From Utricularia gibba (Eukaryota; Streptophyta; Magnoliopsida; Lamiales; Lentibulariaceae), in assembly GCA_002189035.1 (NCBI GenBank), contig NEEC01000008.1, positions 1 through 64,000 of the forward strand: a stretch of 64,000 bases of DNA, in the 5' to 3' direction. Shown here piece by piece: positions 1 to 11,735 of this stretch. How positions within the stretch are numbered: the stretch's first letter is position 1; each line of letters starts with the position of its first letter. The notes beneath the pieces are model-generated. The model worked only from the letters and a program-made list of their open reading frames with translations. It made no database searches and was not told the DNA's origin. The translations under genes were made by a program, and so were the position numbers.

Positions 1-133
1 CAAACGAGAAGCTATTCCTTAAAAACCATGTAGGCAACCCTGAAAACCGAACGTTAATATATGCATCACTTTAGTTGCCAGGCTACAACTAACTTTCGCC
101 CAGCCCAACCTGACCATTGTCCCGGTTGGGCTC

Positions 134-480
134 ATGAGCCGGACCGAACGCAGTGCCGGACATTCGAGGCATATCATCAGGAAGCAAGCCTCAAACAAGA
201 GAGCGTATGAACTGGAGAGCAAGCCCAGAGGTTCAGAAAAGGAGCTCACGAAAAATGTTGCTGCTATGTCAGAAATGATGAAGGAGCTATTCTTATTCCA
301 GGCTAAGAACATGCCATGCGGAAACTGTCACAGAACAGGGCATGTTGCAGACAAGTGCCCAGATTTATTTGAAGAGCATGTCAAGGCTATGGGATACTTG
401 GAACCCCAGCAAAGGAAGAAATATGATCCATATTCTAATACTTACAACCCAGGCTGGAGGGATCATCCAAATTTTCGTTG
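134..480 (+). pseudogene. gag fragment of an Athila-like Ty3/Gypsy element
   Basis: The reading frame carries the C-terminal part of a retrotransposon Gag. It contains a CCHC zinc knuckle (CGNCHRTGHVADKC) followed by a YNPGWRDHPNFRW motif. The same protein, in mirror orientation, is on the minus strand at 634-1808, so the two are copies of one family. The N-terminal Gag core is missing, and the frame runs at about position 484 into the tail of an LTR, which makes a chimeric 141-residue ORF. The zinc knuckle would bind retrotransposon RNA in an intact element. Here it is a relic. Confidence 0.75.
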
Positions 481-483
481 GAA

Positions 484-633
484 TACAAGACAAGCACAAG
501 CTCCTTGTGATCGACCCCGAATTCCACTATGCATTTTCAGTTTAATATGTATTTTGTGAGGATTAGGGACTATAAATTTATTTGATAACGAATTTTGTAT
601 TTTAGCAACGACACTAGGAATTTCCGTTTATCA
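484..633 (+). mobile_element. 3' tail of an Athila-like LTR (plus orientation)
   Basis: This stretch matches, in the opposite orientation, the end of the LTRs at 1833-2920 and 56146-57546. It shares the segment around AAGCACAAG, the run TATAAATTTATTTGATA, and the terminal GTTTATCA ending at 633. It is fused directly to the gag fragment on its left, so the intervening pol and most of the LTR are deleted. Directly after the terminal CA the sequence becomes minus-strand gag. Confidence 0.65.
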
Positions 634-1808
634 TTGCTCCTGGAAATTTTGCTGAAATCCTTGTTGTTCAGCTGATGAACTCTCACCCGTATAAGAATTA
701 TCACTATTAATCCATCTGAAATTTGGATGATCCCTCCATCCAGGATTGTAAGTGCTCGAATAGGGATCATATTTCTTCCTTTGTGGCTCCAAATATCCCA
801 TTGTCTTCACATGTTCTTCCTTCATCAATTCGAGACATTTATCAGCAATGTGTCCCATTCTGTGGCAGTTCCTGCAGGGCATATTCTTAGCTTGGAATAA
901 AAAAGTTCCTTCATCATCTCAGACATGGCTGCCACATTTTTCGTTAGCTCACTTTCTGATGACTTTGACTTGCATTCCAGCTCATATACTCTTCTATTCG
1001 AGGCATGTTTCCTAATTATGTGCCTGGAATGCTCAGCCAACTCCTCAAGTAGCGCAAGAGCTTCTATGGGAGTTTTTTTTCTCAAAAACCCACCTGCTGC
1101 AGAGTCCAACATGGCCCTATCCGTGCATAGAAGACCATCATAAAAATACTTGACCAATGCATTGGTCTGAAATCCGTAGTGTGGACAGGAGCCTAGCAGT
1201 TGATTAAAGCGCTCCCAATATTCATGTAAAGATTCACCATTTGACTGCTCAATATCACTGATCTCCTTCCTTATTCCTTCAGCTTTTGAAGCAGGGAAAT
1301 ATTTGCTGAGAAATACTTTCTTCATCCCACTCCAATCTGTGATGCTCCTAGGCTTCAAAGAGTTGAACCACGTTTTTGCACTTCCTTCCAGCGTAAATTG
1401 GAATGCTCTCAAACAGATGGCATCCTCAGTCATCCCAGCACTCTTAAAGGAGGTGCAAACAGCAATCACGTTGTCAAGGTGTTCATGTGGGTTTTCACCC
1501 ACTTTTCCATAATACTTGGGCAGAAAATTAATCATAGCTTGCTTCAATTCGTTGGCTGTGTCATCAGAGAACCTAATACACAGCCCTCTGTACGTGTGGT
1601 TAGCTGCATCAAGCTCATTCAACATCTTCTCCTGTTCTGCCATATTGAAATTAGTTTGAGCAACAGCAGGGAGTCTGCTCAACCTTGCTGCTTCTCTCAC
1701 TCTTGTGCGGTTCTTGCTGATAGTTCTCTCGATTTCTGGATGGAAAACAAGATCACCTGCACTAGAAGAACGCAAATGCATCAACCGAATCACAAAACAA
1801 TTAAACAC
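634..1808 (-). pseudogene. Gag of Athila-like element A, frameshifted
   Basis: From 1808 down, 327 residues are open and contain a Retrotrans_gag core: FLPKYYGKVGENPHEHLDN, then a TLEGSAKTWF motif and HEYWERFNQLLGSCPHYGF. A one-base shift near 895 (after KELF) moves the frame. The zinc knuckle (CRNCHRMGHIADKC) and the downstream YNPGWRDH motif continue in another frame at 631-882. Gag forms the particle of the element. Neighbours are its primer-binding site (1810-1829) and 5' LTR (1833-2920). Protease and pol are not in the window. Confidence 0.85.
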
Positions 1809-1809
1809 C

Positions 1810-1829
1810 GCTCCCCGGCAATGGCGCCA
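1810..1829 (-). other. Primer-binding site (tRNA-Asp type)
   Basis: On the minus strand the 20 bases read TGGCGCCATTGCCGGGGAGC, starting three bases after the LTR end. This resembles the sequence complementary to the 3' end of plant tRNA-Asp, which Athila and other plant Ty3/Gypsy elements use as reverse-transcription primer. It fixes the orientation of element A and the inner edge of its LTR. Confidence 0.75.
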
Positions 1830-1832
1830 ATT

Positions 1833-2920
1833 TGATAAACAAAAAATTATGCAATGTCGTTAAATGCAAATTTTCCTATCAAATAAATTTATAACCTAAT
1901 ACACATTAAAACATAATACAATTATGAGCATAGTGATTAGTGTCGAACACGAAGAGCAAGTGCTTGCTATGTGAAAGTTGATGCATGAAACTAATGTCAC
2001 GTTGGTAAAATTGGTCTTAGCTAGGACTAAGGCAGAACTAAAATGAAATACAGTAAAGAAAAGTAATAAGTTCTAGAGTTCGGTTGTTTCTGGAATGGAA
2101 TAGGTGATGCCTTGGGACTCCTAGGGGATGAATGCTCATCACTAAACAAAAATCATTCAACTAACTCACAAGATCTAGGTCTACCCGGATTCTTGTTTTT
2201 CCCCTAATCTTTGGTCTACCTCTAATTAGGGTTGTTAAGTTGGGTTTCACTACTTCCCCATCCTGGATCTATCCTGGTTTGTTAAGGAAGTGGCGTGACT
2301 CATGGCTGTTTAGATCTAAAGGTTGATTAACATGTTTCTCCCCTTTTTACCCCAAGGCACCCCCCTAAGTACTTAGCCACTCATGCTTAAGGTAAACGAA
2401 AGTGGAAAAGAAAACATCACCCACAGTGTGCTCATTTCACAGTCAAATACCAGAAAGCAAACAAGCAAGTAATGTGAAGTGTCAACAAAAACTGAAAAAC
2501 GTCACTAGCTACTCTTAGCTAGGAGTAATATTCTTCGAAGACAGAAAATAATCCTTAACTTCAGCTTCGTTCCTGTTTGTCTTCCTTCTTCCTCCTCCCA
2601 GAAAACCTTCTCCCCTGAAAATGTGTTCGTGAGTCTCCAAGGAGAGATCTGCCTTCTCTCCCCACCTTTCTTCCTTTTTCACCTCCTTGGACTTTGTGTG
2701 TACTCTTTTTCAGACTTCTGTCACCTTTTCTGCTACCACACTATTCATACTCGATTGCTGGGGTTTGTGTTGCGACCTATGCTGCATTGCTCGAAGGGAA
2801 CTTTTAGAAGGTTGGGACTAAATCGCAGATTTAGTCCCAACTAAGACTAAAAGTGCACTCCTACGATACTTATGTGCAAAAATATAGAAACAGGCAATTA
2901 AGCTTAATTTTTGTAGCACA
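1833..2920 (-). mobile_element. 5' LTR of Athila-like element A (1088 bp)
   Basis: On minus it starts TGTGCTACAAAAATTAAGC and ends GTTTATCA, the TG...CA limits of an LTR, and the primer-binding site follows at once. The inside aligns with the LTRs at 20765-22164, 53316-54379, 56146-57546 and 62700-63500: shared blocks include TATAAATTTATT, a region with CTTAGGACTAAG-like words, and a CCTTGGG/CCTTAAGG block. A 14-bp perfect inverted repeat lies 80 bp from the LTR start (2811-2841). No coding function is expected, since the LTR carries the element's promoter and poly(A) signals. Confidence 0.75.
2811..2841. repeat. 14-bp perfect stem-loop in LTR A
   Basis: GTTGGGACTAAATC at 2811-2824 is the exact reverse complement of 2828-2841, with the three-base loop GCA. 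Equivalent stem-loops occur at 20892-20919 and 57394-57419 in sister LTRs, with substitutions on both arms that keep pairing. Confidence 0.9.
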
Positions 2921-3239
2921 AAATGAGTAAATTCCATGCATTGAGCCATTCAAAAATATGTGTTATCAGGAAATATGAAGCAGCACAAGAAAACTGAAAT
3001 GGCCAAAAAAAAAGTTGCTACACGTGAATCCATCATGAATGCAAATGGAGTGGAGAAAGCTATGCAGGAATATGATTGCCGTGATTCTTACCATAAAATC
3101 TGCATCAATTTTCCATAGGAAGCTGCTGCATTTGTTCTTCAACCAAGGATAATTAATCTTTTTTTGAAATTCTACGGAAAAAAGAAAGAAGATGCATCAC
3201 TTCCTATGGTTGGACCAAAGGAAGTGATGGAAGATAACA

Positions 3240-4290
3240 TGTTATGAGTTTTTCAATTTACACTTGCAGTACATATGAATGAGTGGTTTAACACCTTGGA
3301 ATCAAGAAGCATAGAGAGCTAGACAGAAAAGAAGAAGGTGTTTTTAAATAAGAATTTTCCATTTACAATGATTGAAGAGATGAGAAGAAAAATTTCGGAT
3401 ATTTTCCAGTTTATGGGTGATCCACTTCATGAGTATTAGAACAAGTTCAATTGATTGCTTGCAAGCTGTTGACATCAACGGCATCAGAAGCACACCTTGG
3501 TGGAATTCTTTTTAGAGGGATTATTGCCCCCTTTGAGAACCTAATTAGACACTTTGTTGGAGGGAGCATGAGGACACTCCAAGCTAAATTATGTTGGAAC
3601 ATTCTCAACTCTCCTATTCTAGAAAGAATTTTTACAAGTAGATAAATTTTTTTGGAGGAAGCTCAATGGCATATGGGAAGGTGAACTAAGGCATTGAGAA
3701 TGTGAATGAGAAAAATAAGAAGATTAGTGAGTTGCAAGGCATGATGAGAGAATTATGCATGACGTAGTCTAAGCTAATTCCATGTGAGGAATGTTCTGTC
3801 CCAGAACATAGAAAAGAAACATGCCCTTTGAAAGAAGACAATATGGTAGTGAATGCTATAGGGTATGCGGAAAATTTGGGAGGGTGGCACTCACCTTGTC
3901 ATTATGCTCTAAAACATCTGCATTTGAGTTGAAGGAATGGTAACAATATTTGCTTCAACAAAATAACAAGCAAGTCGCTCATCCTCAAAAGCAACTTGCA
4001 TAGTAAGTTCAGCCACATGGATGGACTTACGGAAATCTTCAACAAAAGCCAATGCTGCCTAGAACATATCAGCCTCCTCATCAAAATGTGAAGTCAGGAC
4101 CCTCTCAGAAAAAGATGATGAAATATACGCTGAAGAAATGCACAAGGACAAAGAGGAAAGCAAAAAAGAGAAAGAATCAATTCAAGGAGCCATCAAGAAC
4201 CCTAAAAAGAAAGTTGGGCAATTGGCAACTAGAGTGGGAGAAATTGAGAACAAATAAAGAAAGCAACGTTCTCAAAATTTAGTGAATCCA
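3240..4290 (+). pseudogene. Gag remnant of element B
   Basis: Around 3260-3480 the frames give a degraded Gag core: FTLAVHMNEWFNTLESRSIE is the counterpart of the usual L-x-G-x-A-x-x-W-F segment, followed by RRKISDIFQFMGDPLHEY and N-K-F-N. At about 3500 LVEFFLEGLLPP corresponds to the F-Y-x-G-L segment. Downstream to 4290 is a basic, lysine-rich tail typical of the Gag C-terminus. Many stops interrupt it. It is a relic with no expected product. Confidence 0.6.
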
Positions 4291-4989
4291 CAAGTAAATA
4301 TTTCAGTGATTGAGTTGAGAAGCAAGAAGAAATTGCTCGAAAGAGAAGTGGTCCTACCCCAAGTCTGCTCAACAAAAAACCCGTTCCAAAAACATGCCAA
4401 AAAGAAAATCTGGAGGAAGATAGTGGCAAGGATAGTCTACATGCCAATTCATAGAACAGAAAATCAAGATAAAATTGACTCATCCCCCATTCCTTGAGAG
4501 ACTGTGGAACAATGGAAAGAGAGGTGAAGTATAGAGAATAATTTCTCCCTTAAACTCAGCTATGGTGATGAAGATTGTTGATTATTTGAAGAAAGTTCTA
4601 AGAGAACTCAAACTCTTGATGAAGCTGTGTTCAAAATTGAAAGGTGCTCTCATTGGAAGGGAAGACAAGAAGATTAATACGAGTATTTCTACTCTGATTG
4701 GCAAGGGACTTCCCCTAAATGTGGAGACGTACTTACATTTTTTATTTCTAGTAAAATTAGAGGAAGGGAAATCTCGAGTGTGATATCCCATCTTGCAGAA
4801 GAGCGGAAGCACTATAGGTGAATCCCATATCGGTTATCGATAAGGGAGAGGATGAGAAGCATGTTAAAGGATCCTTGGTGAGAAATTTGAAGTTAAACGT
4901 GCTTGGCCTAAAGTAAAGTGAGGATGGGTGACACCTTGGAAGGCAAGACAAATGTGACGAAAATATAAAACTGTGAGAGTTGGGTAACA

Positions 4990-5280
4990 ATATGATGCAA
5001 GGTGGGTGTTGATCATTATACCAAGGGCCATTGTTGATCAAGAAGTAGCGATTTACATAATGTCGTTGGATGTTTATGAGTCTCTTGAACTCAAACCCTT
5101 GAGGAAGCCTAACATGAGACTAATTCTAGCAGTTGAAGACCACGTACACAATTGGTTTTGTGGTGGTAAAGATGCCTTTGACAAAAGTAGATGACATCAT
5201 TATTCTAGAAAGGCCATTCTCAGTCACAACTGATGTGTATGTTAGATGTATGAATGGAGAAAATGACTCTTTGATATGAA
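4990..5280 (+). pseudogene. Aspartic protease remnant of element B
   Basis: The region reads IVDQEVAIYIMSLDVYESLE..LKP..PNMRLILAVEDHVHNW, matching the order of the Athila protease, where D-L-G-A-S-I-N-x-M-P is followed by L-x-L-A-D-x-S. The catalytic D-[TSL]-G triad is degraded to D-Q-E here, so activity is excluded. Downstream, VDDIIILERPFSVTTDV resembles the FPVDFIVLD segment that follows the protease in Athila. Confidence 0.5.
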
Positions 5281-5859
5281 GAAAATTTAGTGACTTTTGG
5301 AGTATGAGAATCCAAAGTTGGCATGTATCTAGTTAGAATAGTGAAAGAAGAAAATGCCGAAGAGAGTGTTATCAATGACCACAGAGACATCATTGAAGAT
5401 TTGGTCGAAGAAGCCCATGCCCAGGAGATGGAAGAACCAATCATCATGGCTGAGGTGGATGAAGGAGCAACTTAGATATCCGAGTTGGATATCGAGAAGT
5501 CTTCAGATGAAGTGAGAGTTTTAAAAGTTTCTCATGAGAAAAGACCACAACTGAAACTGCTTCCCAAGCACTTGAAATACATATACTTGGGAGAAGGTAA
5601 TAGTTTGTCTATTATTTTTAATATATATCTTACCTAGGAGCAGGACAAAAAGCTCTTTAAGGTGCAGAAAAGACACAGTAAAGCAATTGATTGGGCTCTG
5701 GAGGACATCCAAGGAATCTACCAATCAATCTGCCTGCATCTAACACTCCTAGAGCATGATGCTAAGCCAATTTGACAAGCTCAGAAAAGATTAAATCTTA
5801 GCCTTATGGAAGTTGTGAAGAGGGAAGTAGAAAGCTGCTGAAGATGGAGATAATTTATT

Positions 5860-6620
5860 CTATTTTAAACAACAAATGGGTCAGGTTGATTTATGTGGTG
5901 CTGAAGAAAACTAGAATCACAATTATTATAAACTTTAAAGGGAAACAAGTCACCACCCAAGTGCAAAATGGATGCATTGTTTCGATTGATTACCGATAAT
6001 TGAATAATGTCATGAGAAAGACCGACTATCTCCTCCCCTTTATTGATCAAATGCTTAATAAACTTAGTGGCAAGGGATATTACTATTTTCTTGATGGATA
6101 TTTAGATTACAACCAAGTAATGATTGCACCCGTGGATCAAGAGAATATGGCATTTACCTGCCCATTTGGTACATTTGCTTAAATGAGAATGCCTTATGGT
6201 TTATGTAATGCTCTACCTACTTTTCAATGTTGCATAACAAGTATTTTTTCTAATTTATTTATAAGAGCATGGAGGTTTTCATGGATGATTTTACATTGCA
6301 TGAATCAAATTTGAATGAATGTTTGGCTGATTTGGACAAAGTTCTAGGGTAGATGTGTTGAGAAAGATTTGGTGCTTAACTCTAAAAAATGTCATTTCAT
6401 CGTTGGATGAGGAATTGTGTTAGGACATGTTGTTTTGATTGATGGTTTACGTGTTGATATTTCTAAAGTTGATACAATTGTTAATCTCACCCCATCTGAG
6501 GACATAAGAGGAATATGATCATTTTTGGGGTAAATGGGTTTTGATCGCAGGTTCATTAAGGATTTCTCAATTGTTTCTAAACCCATGATTGATTGTTAAA
6601 TAATATGCAAAATTTGAGTT
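5860..6620 (+). pseudogene. Reverse transcriptase remnant of element B
   Basis: At 6000-6240 there is a clear Athila-type RT palm: YLLPFIDQMLNKLSGKGYYY, FLDGYLDYNQVMIAPVDQE, TCPFGTFA, then RMPYGLCNALPTFQCC. The catalytic F-M-D-D segment near 6280 is shifted out of frame (VFMDDFTLH can be read across frames). Stops are scattered. RT copies the element RNA into DNA in active relatives; this copy is dead. Confidence 0.8.
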
Positions 6621-6639
6621 GAAGATCAGTGCAAAGAAG

Positions 6640-7090
6640 CTTTCAACAAGTTGAAAGAAGAAGTCACAACAACAACGGTGATGCAAACCCCAAGTTGGAA
6701 AGAATCATTTCATGTCATGTGCAATACATCAAATTTTGCATTAGGCAGGGTGTTGGGTCATAAGATCAATGGAATGAACCATGTGATCAGCTATGCCTCA
6801 AAAATATTGGATGACGCTCAAAGAAATTATATGATAACGAGAAAAGAAATGCTTGTTGTTGTCTTTGCCCAAGAAACATTCAAGAGTTATTTAATTGGAA
6901 GTAAGATCATTGTTCATACCGACCATGTAGCTATTAAACATCTAATGTCAAAGCGAGATGCAAAGCTAATGTTGCTTCGGTGGTGCTGCTAATTCAAGTA
7001 TTTGAGATGGAAATCAAGGACAAACCTAGCAAAGAGAATTGTGTCATTGATCACTTGAGCAGAAAGAATAGATAAACCTATAGATGGAGA
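6640..7090 (+). pseudogene. RNase H remnant of element B
   Basis: A 113-residue open stretch (6651-6992) gives the RT-connection/RNase H domain: FHVMCNTSNFALGRVLGHK, VISYASKILDDAQRNY, KEMLVVVFAQETFKSYLIGS, IVHTDHVAIKHLMSK. The D-A-S of the first catalytic motif reads N-T-S here. It follows RT directly, as expected for the pol order. Confidence 0.8.
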
Positions 7091-7379
7091 GGAGATAGCT
7101 CATACTTTTCCTGATGAATTAATTAGCTTCTTCTCACTCTCAAGTAAGATCAGAGAACCCTGATATGCAACTATAGCTAGCTTTCTTTCTACAGGGAAAC
7201 TTTGTAAGAATTTGAAGAGCTACAAAAAATTGAAGCTGAAAAAGCGACAGCACGTACTTCACACGGGATGATCCTTGTGGAAGAATTACAATGATGAAGT
7301 TGTATGTACATGCTTTCTTGACGATGAGATTAATTAGGTAATTGAATTATGTCATTCATGTATATGTGTAGATCACCAT

Positions 7380-8325
7380 GGATCGAATTGAATAGCGAAG
7401 AAGGCAATTAACTGTGGTTAATATTGACCATCTATTTGTTGACATTGTTTTCGTTTTTGCAAGGCTTGTGATAGATGTCAATGAAAAAGTAACATTACCC
7501 ACAATAATGAAATGTCCTTGCAATCTATTTTTGTGACTGAAATATTTGATGCGTAGGGAGTTGATTTTATGGGTCTACTTCCTAATTCGCATGGTATGAA
7601 TACATTCTAGTATGTATAGATTATGTTTCCAGGTGGATCGAGATGATTCCAACCCATGCGAGTTGAAATGGATTTCTTGAAGAAGAATATATATGCTCAA
7701 TCAGGCTTTCTGAGTGTATGGTACAAGGCTTCATCCTACCATCCCCAAACCAACAAGCAAGCTGAAGTATCAAATCGTGACACCAAACAAGTGTTGGAGA
7801 GAACTATCAATTTTCAGAAAAGATTGGAGTATGAGGTTGGATGATGCACTATGCACAATTTGAATTGCATACAAAACTTTGATTGCCATGACCCCTTTTA
7901 AGGTAATTTATGGAAAGAATTGTCATCTGCCATTCGAGCTAGAACACAAGACTAGATGGGCAGCTCATATGTTCAGTGGTGATGTCAATGTAAATAATGA
8001 GGATAGGAAATTTCAATTGTAAGAGTTGGGGGAGTTGAGATAGAATGGTTATAGTAACTACTGTAGTTTCAAGGAACAAATAAAGCCTTGCCATGACAAC
8101 AAAATTTGAATGAAGGAATTTCAACCAAGATAGAATGTGCTAATGTACCATTCTAAATTCATGCTTCACCTAGGAAAATTGAAATCCAGATGGGAACGAC
8201 CGCTTATGGGGAAATCTGTGAACATCAACAGTTCGGTGGAGTTATTTGATAAAAGCCCTGATGCTAAATCTTCTGCTATAAATGATCACATTTTGCAGCT
8301 TTATCTTGAAATAGGATCATAGGAT
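7380..8325 (+). pseudogene. Integrase remnant of element B
   Basis: The fragment holds the 3' half of a Ty3/Gypsy integrase: SSYHPQTNKQAEVSNRDTKQ (the glutamate-bearing Q-x-E-x-x-N-R helix), then the GKNCHLPFELEHKT motif diagnostic of Athila, and a C-terminal stretch. It is cut by stops and shifts. The upstream DDE core between 7500 and 7700 is degraded (GVDFMGLLPNSHG can be followed). Confidence 0.75.
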
Positions 8326-8330
8326 GAATA

Positions 8331-9470
8331 GAAAATAGAGAGAGAGGATCTCTCCTATATGGACGATAAGTCTCAAGAGTTACAGAGGTCTTACCCTTAA
8401 ACTAAAAGTAACCCAGATTTAGCTGTATATCCTTTTATATAGTTTATTCTATTTTCTTTCTACTTTTTTGTGCAACTCTCTAGAATTATTTTTTCAAGAC
8501 CATTGCATGATGTTTCCAAGTCAGGTGTGGGAATTATGGAATTCCCGCTCACATCACATGAAGGAGGAAGTAGTATTAGTTGAAAAATTGGAGCAAATCT
8601 AACACCTAGGTTAGGAGCAACCTAAGCAAATAACGAAGTTTGACCCCTAAATGAATTTTCCTTTTTATTATCTTTAAACTTTTTAGAATGTTTTGTTCTT
8701 TTTATTAATTGTCTATAGCATAGTTGCATGAGGCAATTTACCCTTGTCATGGTTGAACCCTCAATAGTTTTTAGTATCAATCAAGTTAGTGGGCACACAC
8801 TAGTTGTACTTGAGATCTACACTTATTTTGATTTCAATTCTTTTATTTTCAATTTCAAAAAAAATTAGAGCACTAGAATTGTGTGTCACTCCTAATGTGT
8901 GTGGTCCATCCTCAGTTATTAGGTCACTTGAACCACTATTGGGGTAGACTTAGGCCATCTTGTATTTGGCTGTTGCAATCTATAGAGAAAAGTTTCGAGA
9001 AGCTAAAAGATGGGCACACATGAAAAGCCATGTTGTAAAAGTAATAAGAGAGGGAAACTCGAAGTGGGGGATTAGTTGCTTGGAGCAATATGGCTTGGAG
9101 TAATAAGGAATAGGAGATGTAAGAGAAAGGCACTAGGCTATCATTCGAAGATCCCTAGTTTGTTTTGAAAAAGATGGCAAACCTCTCATATTGGACTGTA
9201 AGTTGGATAAAAGGTTGAATCTGGTTAGTGTCGGGTGCTAAAAAAGCCCAAACTATGAGTAGATGGATTTTGTACACTAAGGTCATTACTTTAAGTGTTG
9301 CAAGAGTGTTGACCTTGCATTCATTTGCTCTAGAACTCTGCTTTGCATGCCATACTGTCACGCTAGGTACTCAAATACAATGAGGATTCACCCTATATCA
9401 ATTGTCTAGTCTAGGTCATGAATAAGACTGTGGGACAAGTTAATTATCGTTATAGGATAATGTGATATGG
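8331..9470. other. Non-coding stretch after element B
   Basis: No gene is seen. The stretch contains a purine-rich block near 8523 and otherwise AT-rich DNA that is probably the 3' untranslated part of element B. The open frames at 8936-9361 on the minus strand have no recognisable motif. Confidence 0.5.
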
Positions 9471-10495
9471 TGTTTTATTCTAATATTTTTATAATTAGAT
9501 TTTAGTAAAAATATTGCATAAATGCTTGAATTAGGAGCAAAATATCCCAAAGAGCATGGACTCCAATTTTACGTGGATTAAACTTGAATAGGACCAATTT
9601 CCATTTAATCTGATGCTAATGTGGGCAGACTATTCCTCAGAGTCTATATGGGTCCAGCCCATTTAGGTTAGGCCATGTTATCTAATCAGTTTGTAAAGAT
9701 ATTTTTAGAACAGAGACAAAAGTGGAATTACAGGTCTATATGAAAAGCTTAATTAAAAATAAAGGAGATTTTCTAAACAAGGGTTAGAAAAGAAGATAAA
9801 GAGATCTCCTAAAGCTAAGAGGCATAATACTGGCAACTCTAATTGCAATGATGGAGAATCTGTTGAACATTTTATTTTCTGCATCTTTATTTCTTGCACT
9901 TTTTACTTCCTACACTTGCATGACATTAACATTTCCTACTTTTAGCAACTAATTGGATTGCTTGTTCTCTTCGAATGAAGATCTTGCAACTTATGATTTT
10001 ATTATTGTTCATGAGTATGACTCTAGAACCGGATTTAATCCTAACCATTAAATTTTACTTGTTTTCATTCAATTAAATTCCTATTTAAAATGAAAAATCA
10101 ACCATCAGCTATTGAAATGTCTATTTAGACTTTTTTTTGTTTTTTAATTTAGAAGCCTGTAGAAGAATTTGATGAATTTAGTTAAAGTGGAAACCTAATT
10201 TCAGATAAACCCTTCTATTTAAACCAACTTATGTGTAGGACATACAACTAAAAACCATGTACTTTCTGTGAATCTCCCTAAACTTATTGGTGCAACATTA
10301 ATTTTTTTCCACTTCTAGATAAACCTCATTATTTAATCTAGCTTGCGTGTAATACCAACAATTAAAAATCGTGTGCTCTCTATGGATTGACCCAAACTTA
10401 CTATAGCAACATTAATTTCCTTATGAATTGTATATGGTTTTATTGTTTTAGAATACAAGTTATATATGATGAAGAAAACCTATAGACATGCGATA
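9471..10495 (+). mobile_element. LTR of family D, copy 1 (about 1025 bp)
   Basis: This copy aligns along its length with the LTR at 17142-18144. Shared blocks are the GGCCATGTTATCTAA / GCCGCATTATCTAA word, the pair AAACCTCATTATTTAATCTA / AAACCCCTCGTTTAGCCTA, and the TGCTCTCTATGGATTGACC / TGCTCTCCGTGGATTGACC block near the 3' end. Ends are placed by comparison: TGTTTTATTC at the left, and GACATGCGATA at the right matching GACTTGCAACA of copy 2. No target duplication is visible. Confidence 0.6.
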
Positions 10496-11455
10496 CTTAC
10501 AGAATTTTCACTGAATCAAAAACCAACATTTTTTCCAAATTTAGACAAGGAATGAGGAAAAAAGGAAATGGAAATAAGTGAAAATGGTTGCACCAATGTG
10601 GTAGCCACATTTTGGCCAATGTCAAGGTGACAAAAGAGAGTTAAGATACCATTGTAATGAGGATAAGGATCAATTGACGTGGTATAAGGATGAAAATTAA
10701 GCTTTGAAACTCATAAGCTCCAAAAACCGAAAAAAACTGATGAACAACAAGTTGGAAAAAAAGAGTGAGCATACTCCAATGTTGTGAGAATAAATTTGTG
10801 GTAAGCAAATTGAGTGTCCTAAAATCCAAATATTTTGTAGGAGCCAAGTAGGGATCAAATGGAAGGTTTCAGCTTTGAAATGATTAAATTTGGTCAAGTG
10901 TGGGTAGAATGTTGGGTTCTAAGATTCTACTGTGTGTTTTCTATTTAATTCTACTATTATTTGACTATCTATATATTCGATTGGCTTATTTACTATGATT
11001 TTATTATACGATGAACATGAATGTTTTTTATCCTTGAGTTAGGTCGCTTACTCAAAAATGTTTGCTCAGTTTGGATCTTGGATCAAGAAGTTCACTCTAT
11101 CTGAAACTATTTTTGTGAGTCCACTTTATAAAAACATTCATAACTTATGACTTGATGGTTGAACTTCGATGCTGTTTTATTCTATAGAAAGTTCTAATCC
11201 TTAGCTTTCCAATGATATATTTTGTAGTTTTAAACAAGGAAAAGGGTTCCAAAAGCAAGTTTTCAACATAATTGTCTTGCCATTTTTAATTTATTTGTGG
11301 GGCAGAATGTTATGATTGATTAAGAACTCTTTGAGGAAGTTGTGGACATGCACTTCATTATGTAAAGCATGTTTTGAGGCAACTCTTTTTGGAATAATAG
11401 CCACTAGATGGTTCAAGGATGAGTAAATGAAAAGAAATGGTTGAGGAACTTAAAT
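10496..11455. other. Intergenic stretch, no feature recognised
   Basis: This is AT-rich DNA without coding signal. The short minus-strand frames at 10641-10897 have no recognisable motif and look fortuitous. Confidence 0.5.
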
Positions 11456-11735
11456 CTAGTGAGGTTGGTAAAGGAGGTAGCTACCTTTTGCCGATTTTAC
11501 AAGATTAAGACCAAATAGACCTCTTATCTTTAGTTTAAGGGACACAAGGATTCTTGGTATGATCTCAAGCTTTGGTGGACCTTCCGTGAAGCTGAATGCA
11601 TAAAAAGAGAAAAGCATAGCAGAAAAACAAAAACAAAAGAAGAAGAAGAAAGAAAGAAAGAAAAAAGAAAAAGAAAAACTATACATAACACTAAACACAA
11701 AAATACACAACTGCTCGGAAACGACATCAAAAATT
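11456..11735 (-). mobile_element. 5' leader and decayed primer site of a second Athila C copy
   Basis: This stretch matches 20280-20494: both contain AAGGGACA, GATCTCAAGCTTTGGTGG, GCTGAATGCATAAAAAGAGA and the purine-rich AAGAAGAAGAAAGAAA run, which is a pyrimidine-rich leader on minus. The decayed primer site is at about 11710-11730. Its presence downstream (on minus) of the left LTR shows that this LTR was also followed by the start of an element, so the arrangement is LTR-internal-LTR-internal. Confidence 0.65.

Larger units (their letters stand above)
2950..8330 (+). mobile_element. Decayed Athila-like Ty3/Gypsy element B (gag-pol)
   Basis: The plus strand carries Gag, protease, reverse transcriptase, RNase H and integrase remnants in Ty3/Gypsy order, broken by many stops. 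The 5' LTR is absent: the element starts just right of LTR A, which suggests that A inserted into B. A purine-rich AGGTGTGGGAATTATGGA at about 8523-8541 resembles the polypurine region seen after the coding part of plant Athila elements. An LTR of another type at 9471-10495 may or may not belong to it. Confidence 0.75.
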
